22,042 bases of DNA, from the NCBI GenBank assembly GCA_900314165.1, contig OMUE01000209.1:1-22042 (forward strand). The letters are read 5' to 3'. A program made the position numbers and the translations under genes. Under the pieces are notes generated by a model. The model worked only from the letters and a program-made list of their open reading frames with translations, had not been told where the DNA came from and made no database searches. The DNA is from an uncultured Acidaminococcus sp. GTDB taxonomy: Bacteria; Bacillota_C; Negativicutes; Acidaminococcales; Acidaminococcaceae. The stretch's first letter is position 1; each line of letters starts with the position of its first letter. Below, piece after piece: positions 21,666 through 22,042 of this stretch.

Positions 21666-22042
21666 TCAAGGATCTCTATTTTTTATTCTCTCCTGAATAT
21701 TTTTATGAATCTCTTCTTTCACACTTTCAAATCTTAACCATACATCAAAATTAGATATTCTAATAACTTTTAAGCCTAAATTTTCCAGTTTCCCCGTCCT
21801 TATTTCATCATAAACTTTACTATCCTCTTCACAATGTTGACTGCCATCTACCTCAATAATCAATTTTGCCTTAGCACAATAGAAGTCTACGATATAGCCC
21901 TCAATCGTTTTCTGTCGGAGTATTCTTACTGGGTACTGCTGTAAAAAATCAAACCATAAATGACGTTCTTCTTTCGTCATATGCTTTCTCAAATTTCTTG
22001 CACAGAGTTTATTTTGCCTATCTTGATACGTTTCCTGATAAA
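21666..22042 (-). CDS. DUF559 (Vsr-like) endonuclease-domain protein, 5' end outside window
   Basis: The frame is open to the right edge of the window. The visible protein contains ARNLRKHMTKEERHLWFDFL and then VDFYCAKAKLIIEVDGSQH, the DUF559 core, which has the fold of very-short-patch-repair and other PD-(D/E)xK nucleases (Asp, Glu and Asp visible). Family members usually begin some residues before the LRKHMT segment, so the TTG at 21992 and the internal ATG are poor starts and the true start is near or beyond the edge. Codons are more AT-rich than in the neighbours, suggesting separate origin. Proteins of this type are often found next to short palindromic repeats, as here, but their job is unknown. 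Confidence 0.8.
   Translation of the reverse strand, partial: YQETYQDRQNKLCARNLRKHMTKEERHLWFDFLQQYPVRILRQKTIEGYIVDFYCAKAKLIIEVDGSQHCEEDSKVYDEIRTGKLENLGLKVIRISNFDVWLRFESVKEEIHKNIQERIKNRDP

Overview
This window looks like chromosomal DNA of a strictly anaerobic, amino-acid or organic-acid fermenting bacterium of the Negativicutes (Gram-negative Firmicutes), perhaps near Acidaminococcus or Phascolarctobacterium. The assignment is an inference. It rests on strong AAGGAGG-type ribosome sites, GC content near 50 percent by eye, a TRAP carboxylate transporter, a TGS/uridine-kinase-type nucleoside kinase, type IV pilus assembly genes, and a ComM-YraN pair. I see no rRNA, tRNA, CRISPR array or transposase gene.

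Region 1 (1-10291) is a catabolic module. A minus-strand operon starts at about 9250-9340. It encodes a xylose-isomerase-like TIM-barrel enzyme, a divergent shikimate/quinate dehydrogenase, and a complete TRAP transporter (DctQ, DctM, DctP), and it ends at a strong terminator. Next on the same strand come a LysR regulator overlapping a ThDP-dependent enzyme, then an isocitrate-lyase/PEP-mutase superfamily enzyme with its own promoter, then the start of an HMG-CoA-lyase-like gene. A type I 3-dehydroquinate dehydratase is divergently transcribed from the same control region. Taken together, this suggests uptake and anaerobic ring cleavage of quinate/shikimate-like hydroaromatic acids. The logic resembles inositol catabolism: dehydrogenase, TIM-barrel dehydratase, ThDP ring hydrolase, then lyases. 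This is the main candidate for an undescribed system. Two same-orientation 87-bp double-hairpin repeats sit at either edge of the module.

Region 2 (10292-12300) holds a hairpin-rich intergenic stretch, a DASS/SLC13-type anion transporter and a bidirectional terminator. It also has degenerate 7-bp tandem arrays, which recur at three places in the window.

Region 3 (12301-16558) is a minus-strand operon: class I aminotransferase, TGS-domain nucleoside kinase, second class I aminotransferase. A well-formed promoter lies at 16505-16533.

Region 4 (16565-21382) is a minus-strand operon: YraN, ComM, an unusual single protein that joins a prepilin peptidase to PilM-like and PilN-like parts, and a PilO-like protein. 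It points to type IV pili and natural transformation. The last stretch (21383-22042) has short repeats and a DUF559 endonuclease-like gene that is open at the window edge.
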